64,000 nucleotides of DNA from Streptomyces rhizoryzae. Lineage in GTDB: Bacteria > Actinomycetota > Actinomycetes > Streptomycetales > Streptomycetaceae. The DNA lies in contig NZ_JALMUV010000045.1 of NCBI RefSeq assembly GCF_023155275.1, positions 1 to 64,000 on the forward strand, given 5' to 3'. A program made the translations under genes and the position numbers. The notes under the pieces are model-generated. The model was not told the DNA's origin. It did not search any database and saw only the letters and a program-made list of their open reading frames with translations. Positions within the stretch are counted from its first letter, which is position 1; every line of letters begins with the position of its first letter. Of this stretch, positions 1 through 8,407 are shown in pieces.

Positions 1-28
1 CCACATCAACGATCCGGACGCAGAGCAG

Positions 29-1129
29 TCACATGATCGGCCGGACAAGTCCTAGTGCGCTCTCCATCCACGCGGAAGCGCAGGTCATGGCCAAGACCAA
101 CGCGGTGTCGTCACCGGAGCCGCCGAGACGGGAGAGGTCGATGGACAGCATCGGGGTGGTGGGGTCGAAGGCCACCGTGGAGGGGGCGTCGAACATGCCG
201 CTCAGGTCGCCGTGGACGAGACGGCGAAGGGCGTGTGCGAGGTCCTGTGCGGCGGCCCCCATGCGCCCGGCGTGGTCACCGAGGGCCCGGTCGAGGCGCT
301 CGGGCGAGCCGAGGGCGTGCGCGATGTCGCCGAGCAGCGGCACCGTGCCGCCGGCGTCGGCCTCGGCGACGGCCAGGTCGAGGGCGAGGTCGAGAGCCGT
401 GTGTTCCATCGGCAGGAGATCGCGCTTGAGGACTGTGCGGGCCAGGCCGGCCAGGAGCAGGAGGCGTCGCTTTCGCACCTCGGTGGTCCAGTCGCTCTCG
501 CTCACCGAGGCGGGCCGGGCCGGAGCGTCCAGCGGGTTCAGCCGGCCCGGGAGCCCCGGCCCCAGCGCGATGCTGTAGCCGCCGAGGGCCTGGGCGACGG
601 CCGTCCATTCTCCCTTGGGGTCGCACGGAACGTAGACCCGGTAGCCGTGGGCGATGGCACGGGTGGCTATCGACTTGGCCAAGGCGCTCTTGCCCATCCC
701 GATGATTGCGGCCAGGACGGCGTTCGGATTGGTGAAGCCCTCGATCCGCCCGTTGCCGTACAGCGAGAAGGGGTCGTAGCAGAACGCCGCTTCGGCGTGC
801 ACGTCCCGGCCGATGAAGATCCCTTCGGCGCCCAGCCCGCCCTCCGCGAGAAACGGGTCCGCGCCGCTGACGGTGGCCGTGGTCATGCGGTGGGCGGGCA
901 GGCTGAGCTTGCCGCCCCGGGCCGAGGAGGGGCCAGGGCGGCCGGACGGCGGGTAGGTCGGCCGCAATTCGGGGTCGAGGGTCTGCTCGGCGCGGTGCTT
1001 CGGTGAAGTTCCGGCGAGGCGGGCTTGGCGGCGGGCCTCGGCGAAGCCGGCACGTGCGGCTCGCTGCTGGGCGCGGGATGCCTTGCGGGGGACGAACAGG
1101 TGGGAGGCGCTGGCGCGGGGGCGGGGCAT
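29..1129 (-). pseudogene. VirB4/TraC-like conjugation ATPase, 3'-truncated
   Basis: The product would be the energising ATPase of a type IV-like conjugation apparatus. The start is the ATG at 1129, with GGAG about nine bases upstream. The P-loop-like segment (AAIIGMGKSALAKS, near residue 145) is followed by a typical ATPase core, including PCDPKGEW and a SIDLSRL strand that suits the region before Walker B. The frame then stops after only 366 residues, before any Walker B acidic pair or DEAW-type motif, which this family needs. The last homologous-looking residues (WMESAL) end at a CTAG tetramer at 52-55; the eight codons that follow look unrelated. The gene is therefore probably inactivated by insertion or deletion at that point. 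It is last in a minus-strand set with the next three genes. Confident on family, less on the cause of truncation. Confidence 0.65.
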
Positions 1130-1155
1130 GAACGTTTCTCCAGACGGAAAGCTCG

Positions 1156-1608
1156 TCAGCGGTGGACGAGGCCGGTGAACGGCGCGTGCAGGTCGGCCGG
1201 GGTGGTGCGGCGGCGCACCAGATGCGCGGCGCGCTGGTGGCGCTGGCAGATGGTCAGCTCGGGCGCCCCTTCGGGCAGGCCGGCCTGGCATACCTCGGGC
1301 TCGGGCAGTTCGCCGGAGTGCGGCCGGGGTGCCGCGTGGTACGCGGTGTGGACGTGATCGGCGGCCTGCCAGATGCGAGTGCGGGCCGCGCGGAGCTGGT
1401 CTCCCGCAGCCGGGACGAGCTGCCCGGTGCGGACGGCATGGGCATCGAGCAGGCCGTGCAGTGAGACGAGGTGGGCGTGCAGGGCGTCCAGCTCGGCGCG
1501 AGTGGTGACGAGCGGGCCGCCCGGGATGTTGAGCGCGCGGTGGAAGTCGAGCGCTGCGGTGGCGAAGGGCACGAAGTCCTGCGCGGTCGGGCTGGTGGTG
1601 CGGGACAT
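1156..1608 (-). CDS. conserved hypothetical protein of the conjugation-like cluster
   Basis: A 150-residue protein without a signal peptide or membrane segment. The first two thirds are helical and rich in Ala, Leu and His; the C-terminus carries a CQRHQRAAHLVRRR stretch. It resembles the small DUF6238-type proteins that I recall beside the SCO6880-type genes of actinomycete conjugation clusters, but this match is from memory. The start is ATG at 1608 with AAAGAG upstream. The stop lies 26 bases before the ATPase start, so the two are probably co-transcribed. No function can be assigned. Confidence 0.6.
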   Translation of the reverse strand: MSRTTSPTAQDFVPFATAALDFHRALNIPGGPLVTTRAELDALHAHLVSLHGLLDAHAVRTGQLVPAAGDQLRAARTRIWQAADHVHTAYHAAPRPHSGELPEPEVCQAGLPEGAPELTICQRHQRAAHLVRRRTTPADLHAPFTGLVHR

Positions 1609-1642
1609 GGGCTGCTCTTTCGAAAGGGAGGGGCGGCCGGAG

Positions 1643-3109
1643 TCAGGTGGCGAGGGCGAGCGGCAGGGCGGCGGCGGTGAACGCTTCGGCCTGCTGCCAG
1701 GTAAGCGGCCGGAGGTTGAGCTGGGCGCCGACGGCCGCGGTCTCCACGACCGCGCAGGCGGACCGCAGTTCCTCCTCCGAGTCGACCGAGACGGTCAGCA
1801 GGCCGGTCAGGGCGACATCCGCGTGGCCGGCGATGAGCTGGCGCTCACGGGACTTGATGTCCTGGTACTCGATCGAGTCCGCCTCGGAGTCGACCTGGCC
1901 CCGCCGGGCTCGCTCGGCGGCGTCGGCGATCACACTGGCCTTCTTGCGCTGGACGTCGCGCAGCGCGGCGTCCAGTCCCTTCGGCTCGTACGACAGCGAC
2001 AGGGTGCGCCGGCCCCCGGCGGTGAACAGGAGCTGGTGCAGGAAGCCCGCCGACGTCTCGGTCCGCGGCCAGTTCCCCACCCAGTACGTGGCGTGGACGG
2101 TGGAGTCGGTCGCGATGTGGTCCGACTTCTCAACGACCACGACGGGACCGGCAGCGGCGGGCTGGGCCTCGGGGCGGCCCGCGGTGGACCAACGGTCCAG
2201 CGTTGCGAGGGCCTTCGGGTCGTACGCGGCTCGCACGACGGCCGCGATCTCGCGGGATGTGAGCCAGCCGGTGGGGTTGAGCCCCGCGGTGCGGGCGGCC
2301 TGGTCGAAGGTCGAGGTCAGCTGGGCCAGGACGCTGAAGGCCCCGGTGAGACCGCCGCCGGCCTGGTTGATCAGACGTCGTGCGGCCTTGGCGTCCAGGG
2401 ACACCGCGACGTACGCCTCGTGCGGCGCCGCGGCCGGGCCCGCGCTCTGGATCAGCTCGTTGTAGAGCGTGCCGGCCACGGGGGCATCGGGCCGGCCGTG
2501 CTCCTCCCAGTAGCGGCGCAGCGCGTCACCGGAGTCCGGGACGGTGCGCTCGATCACCTGGATGCGGGCGACCTGGCCGGTCCGGGTGAGCGCGGCCAGT
2601 GCGCGTCCCCAGCCATTGACGTTGGCGTTCTGGGTTCCCGGGTCGAGCAGCGCGTAGGCGCGGGAGGAGACCTCGACGACCGCGGTCAGGGTACCGGTGT
2701 GGGGGTTGTGGACCGCGCCGTACCGGCGGTCGGGGGCGGTGACCACACGCAGACTGGCCGCGGTACCGGGCAGGTGCAGGAGTCCTTCGCGGACCGGCCG
2801 GCGGGAGGGCCGGGCGAGCCAGATCAGCTGGCCCCGCGTCCGGCGCAGGACGTACCGGATGACGATCGGAGCCCAGTCGGCCAGGGCGCGGCCTCGGTAC
2901 CGGACGAAGGTCAGGACGGCGATGACGGCCCAGAGGGGTATGAGTTCGAGGGCGCCGACCACGCCGTGCGTGAGGATCACGGCGAGGAGGAGCAGGCCGG
3001 TGAGACTGACGACGATCAGTTGCGGGGCGGTCAGGCCGAGCAGGATGCCGCGCCTGCTGCGGTGGGGAAATTTCACGGTGGCCGCTTGGGGCCGGTGCTT
3101 GTCAGACAT
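1643..3109 (-). CDS. SCO6880-like (PrgI-type) conjugation protein
   Basis: A 488-residue protein of the SCO6880 type, whose N-terminus resembles PrgI of type IV secretion loci. Two adjacent membrane segments (about residues 28-70, LIVVSLTGLLLLAVILTHG and the following LIPLWAVIAVLTFV) are followed by a large soluble region with a regular alpha/beta pattern. It probably sits in the inner membrane next to the ATPase encoded downstream. The start is the ATG at 3109 (MSDKHRPQ), with GGAA five bases before it; an in-frame extension to 3298 is Pro/Arg-rich and looks untranslated. It lies between the membrane-protein gene and the small hypothetical gene, an order I recall in Streptomyces conjugation clusters. 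The frame is intact. Confidence 0.7.
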   Translation of the reverse strand: MSDKHRPQAATVKFPHRSRRGILLGLTAPQLIVVSLTGLLLLAVILTHGVVGALELIPLWAVIAVLTFVRYRGRALADWAPIVIRYVLRRTRGQLIWLARPSRRPVREGLLHLPGTAASLRVVTAPDRRYGAVHNPHTGTLTAVVEVSSRAYALLDPGTQNANVNGWGRALAALTRTGQVARIQVIERTVPDSGDALRRYWEEHGRPDAPVAGTLYNELIQSAGPAAAPHEAYVAVSLDAKAARRLINQAGGGLTGAFSVLAQLTSTFDQAARTAGLNPTGWLTSREIAAVVRAAYDPKALATLDRWSTAGRPEAQPAAAGPVVVVEKSDHIATDSTVHATYWVGNWPRTETSAGFLHQLLFTAGGRRTLSLSYEPKGLDAALRDVQRKKASVIADAAERARRGQVDSEADSIEYQDIKSRERQLIAGHADVALTGLLTVSVDSEEELRSACAVVETAAVGAQLNLRPLTWQQAEAFTAAALPLALAT

Positions 3110-3261
3110 GGTGATTCCAGACGGTGGGAGCGGGCGGAGGGCGAGGCGCGCAGCGCTCTTCTGGAGGTCATGGCGGGGCTCCGTTTCCGGCGATGGGCGG
3201 TGCGGGGTATGGGGCGCCGGGGGGCGGGCTGCGGGTGCGGCCCGCCCCCGGCTGTGGCTGG

Positions 3262-4641
3262 TCAGGAACCCGAAGGCGGCTGCTTCGGGAACACCCAACT
3301 GGTCGGTGTCGTAGATCCGATTGCCGAAGGCCCACTGGATGGCGGAGGCGGTGCGGCAGGGTCGCTCGTTCCGCCGGGAGCAGGGCCGGCAGGCGGCGCG
3401 GTACCCGCGTGGGTCATGCTGCCGCCCGGCGTCGTCGCGCCGGCGAACTGTCCACCCAGCGACCCTGCTTCGGAGCCCTCCGTGTCGCCGTCGCTGGGCC
3501 GGGTGATGAGCGGCGCGATGCCGGTGCGCTGGATCAGGGCTCGGCCCTTGTCGCCGGAGGCGTTCGGGTCTTCGCCGTATCGGAACCGTGTTTGGGGCTT
3601 GGGCGGTCCGGCGTCGATGCCCTCCTTGGTGAGGTTGCTGCCGGACGGGTTGATTCCGGAGGCGACACCGTCACTGTCTGCGCCGGGGACCTTGCTCGGC
3701 CCTTGCGGTGCAGGGGTGCCGGTGCCGGCCTGCATCGCCAGGCTGCCCGCGGTCTTCGCGGCCCCCGCGGCGACCGCCATGCCTGCGACGCCGGTGCGGT
3801 GCAGGTCGTCGTGGCCGCCACCGTCGCTCGCCCAGTGAACGAACTTGTACGTCGCGTACGGACAGAGCAGCACCAGGACCATTACGACGATGCCGGCCAA
3901 CGCGTCGGACAGAGCCGCCATGCCGTCGTGGGCGTCGGACTTGCCCATCGCGGAGACACCGATCAGGAAGACCACGGTCATCAGCAGTTTCGAGACGACC
4001 AGGGTGGCGGTGGCCTCGATCCAGCCGCGCCGCCATCGCATGGCGACCTCCCAGCCGCCGCCGGAGCCGGCGAAGACGGCGAGGGCCACCATGATCAGCA
4101 CGCCGACCTTGCGGGCGACCATCACGCCCCAGTACAGGAAGGCGCCGAGCGCGCACCCCAGGGCGACCAGGGCCGGGACGCCCCAGCCGAGGCCGTACAT
4201 CGCCCCGAGCTCGTTGACCTTCACCACGCGCCGGATCGCGTCGTCGACTGAGGTGTTGGCTGCTTGGAACAGGCCGTCGGACAAGGCGTCGACCACAGTG
4301 AGGGCGACGGTGGTGAAGGCGAGGGCGCAGAAGCTGAAGAGGACGCCGGTCATGGTGCCGACCGCGGCCTTGGCCAGAGCGCGTTCGTCCCTCCGCCAGG
4401 CCGCGAACATCAACTGGATGCAGAACGTGCCCACGGTCAGGGCGAGCCCGATGGGCAGCAGCAGCTCGTAGTTGTGCCGGAACCACCCGGCGTTGAGATC
4501 GATGGCGGTCGTGTTGTTGACGGCCTTGGCGGCGAGATTCGACGCGCTGGCGGCCAGTTCTCCCGCCGACTTCGCGATCCACGCTCCGATGCCGTCGGTG
4601 ACGGTTCCGGCGGGGTCGGTGGCGAAGTCAAGGCGAATCCC
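3262..4641 (-). pseudogene. TrbL/SCO6881-like polytopic membrane protein, 5' end missing
   Basis: The open frame encodes at least five hydrophobic segments (for example LLPIGLALTVGTFCIQLMF, VPALVALGCALGAFLYWGVM and IVVMVLVLLCPYATYKFV) and ends in a Pro/Gly/Ser-rich tail. This matches the SCO6881/TrbL class of conjugation channel proteins. The recognisable homologous part begins at IRLDFATDPAG, near 4640. Upstream in the same frame the codons overlap the neighbouring secreted-enzyme gene in another frame and look non-coding. No ATG with a Shine-Dalgarno lies at the expected place. I infer that a deletion removed the start and signal sequence, fusing this gene to the 3'-less gene upstream. Expression would need an accidental GTG near 4670. 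Confidence 0.6.
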
Positions 4642-4990
4642 GGTCGCCGTAGGTGAGGTTCCGCAGGCCACTTTCCTGTAGTGCGGTGGCCAAGGCAACG
4701 ACCTGCCCCCGGGCCGGGATGTGCATCGCGACGCCGGTGGCCTGGATCGTCTTGGCGTTGGGCACTTGCTCGGCCGGGTCGTCCAGCCCCGGCACGGCGA
4801 CCGTCCCCTTGGTGCCACCGCCCAGGATCGCCTTGACCTGAGCGGCAACGGCTGAAGTGTCCACGGCCTGTGGGCCGTCGGTCGAGCAGGCGGCCGAAGC
4901 ATTCCCGGCGCCGATGGCGAGGATCGGAACGGCCAACAGCAGCGGTCCGGTTGCGAAGAGACCGACGACCGCTCCGGTGGTCTTCTTCAT
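4628..4990 (-). pseudogene. secreted C40/transglycosylase-like cell-wall enzyme, 3' end missing
   Basis: The 120-residue frame has a clear signal peptide (MKKTTGAVVGLFATGPLLLA, then a second hydrophobic stretch and an ASA-A cleavage site). It ends in VVALATALQESGLRNLTYGD, the opening of the lysozyme-like domain found in actinomycete conjugation-associated hydrolases. In intact relatives this continues with a GLFQQRPSQGWG-type motif and often an NlpC/P60 domain. Here it stops two residues after GDRDS, exactly where the membrane-protein homology begins in another frame. The QESG glutamate remains but the fold cannot. The start is ATG 4990; a GTG at 4993 is possible. Intact relatives cut local peptidoglycan for the transfer machine; this copy should be inactive. 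Confidence 0.65.
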
Positions 4991-5567
4991 CACCGCCGCC
5001 GTTCACCGACGCGCAGGTGCCGGCCGGATAGCGGTGCTGGATCAGGGCGCGGACGTATCAGGGCATGCTGCATCGCAGCGGCTCCTCGTGGTTCGTAGGA
5101 GGCGCGGTGCCGACTTCTCGTGCAAAGCCGTCGGCACCGCGCCGATGTGCATCCGCCTCTCGGGCGGGCCCGGGCCAGAGGAGTTGCTAGCTCCTGGGCG
5201 CCGGTCTCCGGTCACGCGCGGCAGCCAGCCGCGCTCGTAATCTCAGGCGGAACACCGGGTCTCCTCACGGCTTCGGGAATGAGCGGCCAATGGGCCTGCC
5301 GTGCTGCTCCTTTGGATGAGCCGACACGGATAAGTACAGGTCAGCGCGGGTGGAGCGAGGCTCTGTCCCGGTGACATGGCGAGACAGTAGGCCGGGATTC
5401 CGGCCGCACCAAACGGCTCCCGGCCCCGACCGCAGAGCACCGCTCGGATGGTTGGGTGCCGCCGGGAAACGCGGCTAACCTCCGGCGCACCCCCGCTCGG
5501 AACGACCGCTGCTGAAGCGCCGTGCGGAGCGGTTCAGTTCCGCCATGTCCTGAAAGAGGCCCCGCAC
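4991..5567. other. 577-base gap without a convincing gene
   Basis: No reading frame here has gene-like codon use on either strand. The gap holds a strong 14-bp hairpin (5101-5143) and a weaker inverted repeat around GGAG...CTCC near 5176-5194. It separates the minus-strand conjugation remnants from the plus-strand methyltransferase, so divergent promoters are expected, but I cannot place clear -35/-10 pairs. Confidence 0.5.
5101..5143. terminator. strong hairpin, possible terminator left without its gene
   Basis: Perfect 14-bp arms, GGCGCGGTGCCGAC at 5101-5114 and its complement at 5130-5143, enclose a 15-base loop. There is no T-run, which is normal for these genomes. It lies between divergent genes, where a terminator is not expected, so it may be what remains of a deleted gene. 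Confidence 0.5.
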
Positions 5568-6314
5568 ATGAGCTACACGCTGCATCGAGGCGACGCCCTG
5601 ACCGTGCTGAAGACCCTCCCGGACGAGAGCGTCAACGCCGTCATCACCGATCCGCCGTACAACTCCGGCGGACGCACCAGCGCGGACCGCACCGGCCGCA
5701 CCGCGCGCGCCAAGTACGTCACCAGCAACAGCGCACACGACGTGCAGAACTTCCCCGGCGAGAACCGCGACCAGCGCAGCTACCGGAGCTGGTTGACCGC
5801 CCTGCTCACCGAGGCGTACCGGGCCTCCACCGAGCACGCGGTCGCCCTCGTCTTCTCGGACTGGCGCCAAGAACCGACCACGTCCGACGCCGTGCAGATG
5901 GCGGGCTGGACCTGGAGCGGCACGATTCCGTGGATCAAGCCCGCCAGCCGGCCTCGCAAGAGCGGGTTCAAGCAGTCGGCCGAGTTCATCACCTGGGGCG
6001 TCAAGGGCAGCCTGGCCAAGGACCGGGATCTGTACCTGCCCGGCCACTTCATCGCCTCCCAGCCGCGCAAGGACCGGGTGCACATCACGCAGAAGCCGGT
6101 CGAGATCATGCAGCAGCTCGTACAGATCTGCCCCGAAGGCGGAGTCGTCCTGGCCCCGTTCACGGGCAGCGGCTCCACCGGAATCGCGGCCCTCCGCGAG
6201 GGCCGTCGCTTCGTGGGCGTCGAGCTGTCCTCGCACTACGCCGACGTGGCCGAGCAGCGCCTCCGCGCGGAACTGACGCAGGACGACTTCGTCCTCGCCG
6301 GACCGGGGGAGTGA
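5568..6314 (+). CDS. DNA methyltransferase, beta class (N6-adenine or N4-cytosine)
   Basis: A 248-residue SAM-dependent DNA amino-methyltransferase. Catalytic motif IV, DPPYNSGG, is near residue 28, and SAM-binding motif I, FTGSGSTG, is near residue 200. Motif IV before motif I marks the beta class. DPPY rather than SPPY favours N6-adenine. A QKPVEIMQQLVQ motif X-like stretch precedes motif I. The start is ATG 5568, followed by the typical SYTLHRGDALTVLKTLPDESV opening; AGAGG lies upstream. No cognate restriction gene stands in the same orientation, so it looks orphan. The PD-(D/E)XK gene converging on it is the only candidate partner. It could be a self-protection or regulatory methylase carried by the mobile region. 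Confidence 0.9.
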   Translation: MSYTLHRGDALTVLKTLPDESVNAVITDPPYNSGGRTSADRTGRTARAKYVTSNSAHDVQNFPGENRDQRSYRSWLTALLTEAYRASTEHAVALVFSDWRQEPTTSDAVQMAGWTWSGTIPWIKPASRPRKSGFKQSAEFITWGVKGSLAKDRDLYLPGHFIASQPRKDRVHITQKPVEIMQQLVQICPEGGVVLAPFTGSGSTGIAALREGRRFVGVELSSHYADVAEQRLRAELTQDDFVLAGPGE

Positions 6315-6354
6315 CCATGAGAGCGGGCCCGGGGCCCGCGGACCGCAGACGCCA

Positions 6355-6398
6355 AAGGGCGGCCGGCACATCGAGTAAACGATGCGCCGGCCGCCCTT
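6355..6398. terminator. bidirectional terminator between methyltransferase and nuclease-like gene
   Basis: A 13-bp perfect stem (AAGGGCGGCCGGC at 6355-6367 with its complement at 6386-6398) is extended after one mismatch by CATCG/CGATG, with the loop AGTAAA. It sits between two converging genes and can serve both. Confidence 0.85.
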
Positions 6399-6407
6399 CC
6401 GCTTGCG

Positions 6408-7346
6408 TCAGGCCGCCTCGAACGCGCGCCGGATCAGCGGTGCTGCCTTCTCCAGGTCGGCCGCCGAGGCGATACGTACCTCCAGGTCCCCGGTCCCGAG
6501 ATGTCCGATGCCGCGCATGTCCCGCGTGAAGCCCTCCTCCAGCGCGACGGTGCCCGGGTCCAGTCTGAGGTAGACCAGGATCGCCTCGTGCTTCGGACGG
6601 AAGATCACCGAGGCGACGTTGACCAGCCGGCGGTAGGCGATGTAGTGCCGGAGCGGGGCCACCTCGACCTCGCCCCACGCCGTGAGCGCGTCGTCCAGCT
6701 CCGCGTACAGGTCGCGCAGGCACTCAGGGACGAGACCACCAGGGTCGGTCGGCGCGGAAGCCGCCGGGGCCGCCGGCACGTCGGCGGTCGCCGTGGCGCG
6801 CTCCCTGCTCCGCCGAGACGAAGCAGCGTTGGCCGAACCGGGCGAGGAGTGCACGAGCAGCAGGCTCAGCAGGCCACCCTCGAAAACGCGGTAGCGCACC
6901 AGGTCGATCCGTTCGGGCAGCCGCTGCACGGCCACGCGGTCGTGGTGGGAGAAGCCCGCCGCGATGCAGACCATCCGCGGGCGGCGCCAGTCGATGGTCT
7001 CCGCGGCCTCCGCGCCGAGCACCCTCCGGACGAGTGCCTCGACCTCGTGGCGCGCCGAGTCCAGCCAGGACAGATAGGAGACGGCCTGCGACAGCACCCC
7101 GCTGTCGGAGCCCTTCTTGTACTCGATCACCACCGGGCTGCCGTTCTCATCCAGCCCCAGGGTGTCGATCCGGCCCCGGTGCCACGGACCGGTTGGGTAC
7201 TCCGATGCTAGGAACCGGATGCCGAGCATCTGCTCCAGGCCGGCCTCGACCCGCCGCTGCAGCTCCACCTCCAGCGCCACCGTCGAGCCGGGCAGCTCGA
7301 CATCCCGCCCGTTCTCGTCGCGTCGGAACAACATCAGCTCGGCCAC
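6408..7346 (-). CDS. PD-(D/E)XK nuclease-like protein with DUF5655-type C-terminus
   Basis: A 312-residue protein. The N-terminal 150 residues carry a nuclease-fold signature, RIDTLGLDENGSPVVIEYKK: an Asp near residue 61, then E-Y-K near 75-77, followed by SQAVSYLSWL. This is the pattern of DUF91/NucS-like endonuclease domains. The C-terminal 110 residues (from LRDLYAELDDALTAWG) resemble DUF5655, a domain of unknown role often annotated as a predicted transport protein. A Ser/Ala/Pro linker near residues 175-200 joins the halves. It converges on the methyltransferase and shares its terminator. Restriction activity is possible but not shown. The upstream region holds three palindromes. Confidence 0.75.
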   Translation of the reverse strand: MAELMLFRRDENGRDVELPGSTVALEVELQRRVEAGLEQMLGIRFLASEYPTGPWHRGRIDTLGLDENGSPVVIEYKKGSDSGVLSQAVSYLSWLDSARHEVEALVRRVLGAEAAETIDWRRPRMVCIAAGFSHHDRVAVQRLPERIDLVRYRVFEGGLLSLLLVHSSPGSANAASSRRSRERATATADVPAAPAASAPTDPGGLVPECLRDLYAELDDALTAWGEVEVAPLRHYIAYRRLVNVASVIFRPKHEAILVYLRLDPGTVALEEGFTRDMRGIGHLGTGDLEVRIASAADLEKAAPLIRRAFEAA

Positions 7347-7420
7347 CAGCGTCCCCCTCCCGTGATCTCTGCAAGAAGACCAATCAACGGGGGACTCTGA
7401 CTATTCCGCAGTGGGCAGCC

Positions 7421-7499
7421 AAAACGGCTGTTTTCCCAGTTCTCTGGGCTATGACGGCCCGTCATCTAGCACCTGTCCAATGGGCCAGTACGGCCCATC
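7421..7499. promoter_or_regulatory. three successive palindromes upstream of the nuclease-like gene
   Basis: The relatively AT-rich gap contains AAAAC-GGCT-GTTTT at 7421-7434, the 15-base palindrome ATGACGGCCCGTCAT at 7452-7466, and ATGGGCC-AGTAC-GGCCCAT at 7481-7499. All have perfect arms. They lie 76-155 bases before the start at 7346, so they could be operators. The first could also end the upstream immunity gene transcript. Confidence 0.55.
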
Positions 7500-7543
7500 G
7501 GATATCTCGCGGTGGAATGTCGGTGCGGCAGATGGGGTGGCTG

Positions 7544-8395
7544 CTATGTGGGGAACTCTCCGCACCAGTTGCGCTTGATGAGGACGGCGGGCAGGTACTC
7601 GGACTCGATCTCGATGGGCATGCCAGCGTCGTGGGCGATGCAGGCCATGGCGAGCGGGGCGAGGGCGACGAGGCCCGAGATCTCGAAGGCTCGCTCCTCC
7701 TCGCTCCAGTACTGCTTATGCCACTGTAGGGCGTTGGCCAGCGCCTTGTTGAAGCCGTCCTGGTCCTTGCGGATGAATCGGTGAAACATCTCCATCGGGG
7801 GATACAGCAGCTTGCCTACCGTTTCAGGATCGTCGACTGCTTCCGGGTCGGTGGCGTCGACCGCGGCCACCAGCTTCGGGACGAGGTCCTGGCCTCCGAG
7901 CCAATAGGTCTGGAGGGTTTCGATCCAGGCGTAGTCGTACTCCCCGAAGCGTGAGCCGTTCTCCCGCAGCAGGGACAGGGGTACCTGGCACAGGGCTGTG
8001 ATCCTGTCCTTCTCCCGGCACACCACCGCCAGGTAGAAGGCACTAAGCCAGGATCCCGGGTGTACGTACCACTGCGGGCCCGTGGCCGAGAGCGTGCGGT
8101 CCTTGTGAGCGATGCGGCACTGCACGTGCTCATCGGTCGTGGTCGCGGCGGCGAACAAGGCGGAGCCGACCTGCATCGCGTTCACCCAGGCGTCCCACGT
8201 CGGGAAGATCGCGGCCCGTGGGTCCAACAAGCAGTGTGCCTCGGCCAGGGTGAGCGTGGTGCCCAGAGCATCGCCCAGATTAGCGGTGCCCGCCTCCAGA
8301 CCGTCGATCAGTTCCTGCGCGTTCTCCTGGAGCACGGCGAGGCCGTCTTCCGCGTTCCCTGTGGGAAAGGGGTGGCGGGGGATGCTCGAGACCAA
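7544..8395 (-). CDS. Imm49 family immunity protein
   Basis: A 283-residue protein of the Imm49 family, the immunity partner of polymorphic toxins. Typical stretches are TWDAWVNAMQVGSALFAAAT near residue 70, the DYAWIETLQTYWL segment, and KLLYPPMEMFHRF followed by ALQWHKQYW. There is no signal peptide, so it would act in the cytoplasm and bind the toxin encoded immediately upstream. The start is a TTG at 8395: the AAGGAG right after the toxin stop (8408) gives an eight-base spacing and no better start exists nearby. The 12-base gap implies one transcript with the toxin. Gene and neighbour agree, so the call is strong. Confidence 0.88.
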   Translation of the reverse strand: MVSSIPRHPFPTGNAEDGLAVLQENAQELIDGLEAGTANLGDALGTTLTLAEAHCLLDPRAAIFPTWDAWVNAMQVGSALFAAATTTDEHVQCRIAHKDRTLSATGPQWYVHPGSWLSAFYLAVVCREKDRITALCQVPLSLLRENGSRFGEYDYAWIETLQTYWLGGQDLVPKLVAAVDATDPEAVDDPETVGKLLYPPMEMFHRFIRKDQDGFNKALANALQWHKQYWSEEERAFEISGLVALAPLAMACIAHDAGMPIEIESEYLPAVLIKRNWCGEFPT

Positions 8396-8407
8396 CGCGT
8401 TTTCTCC

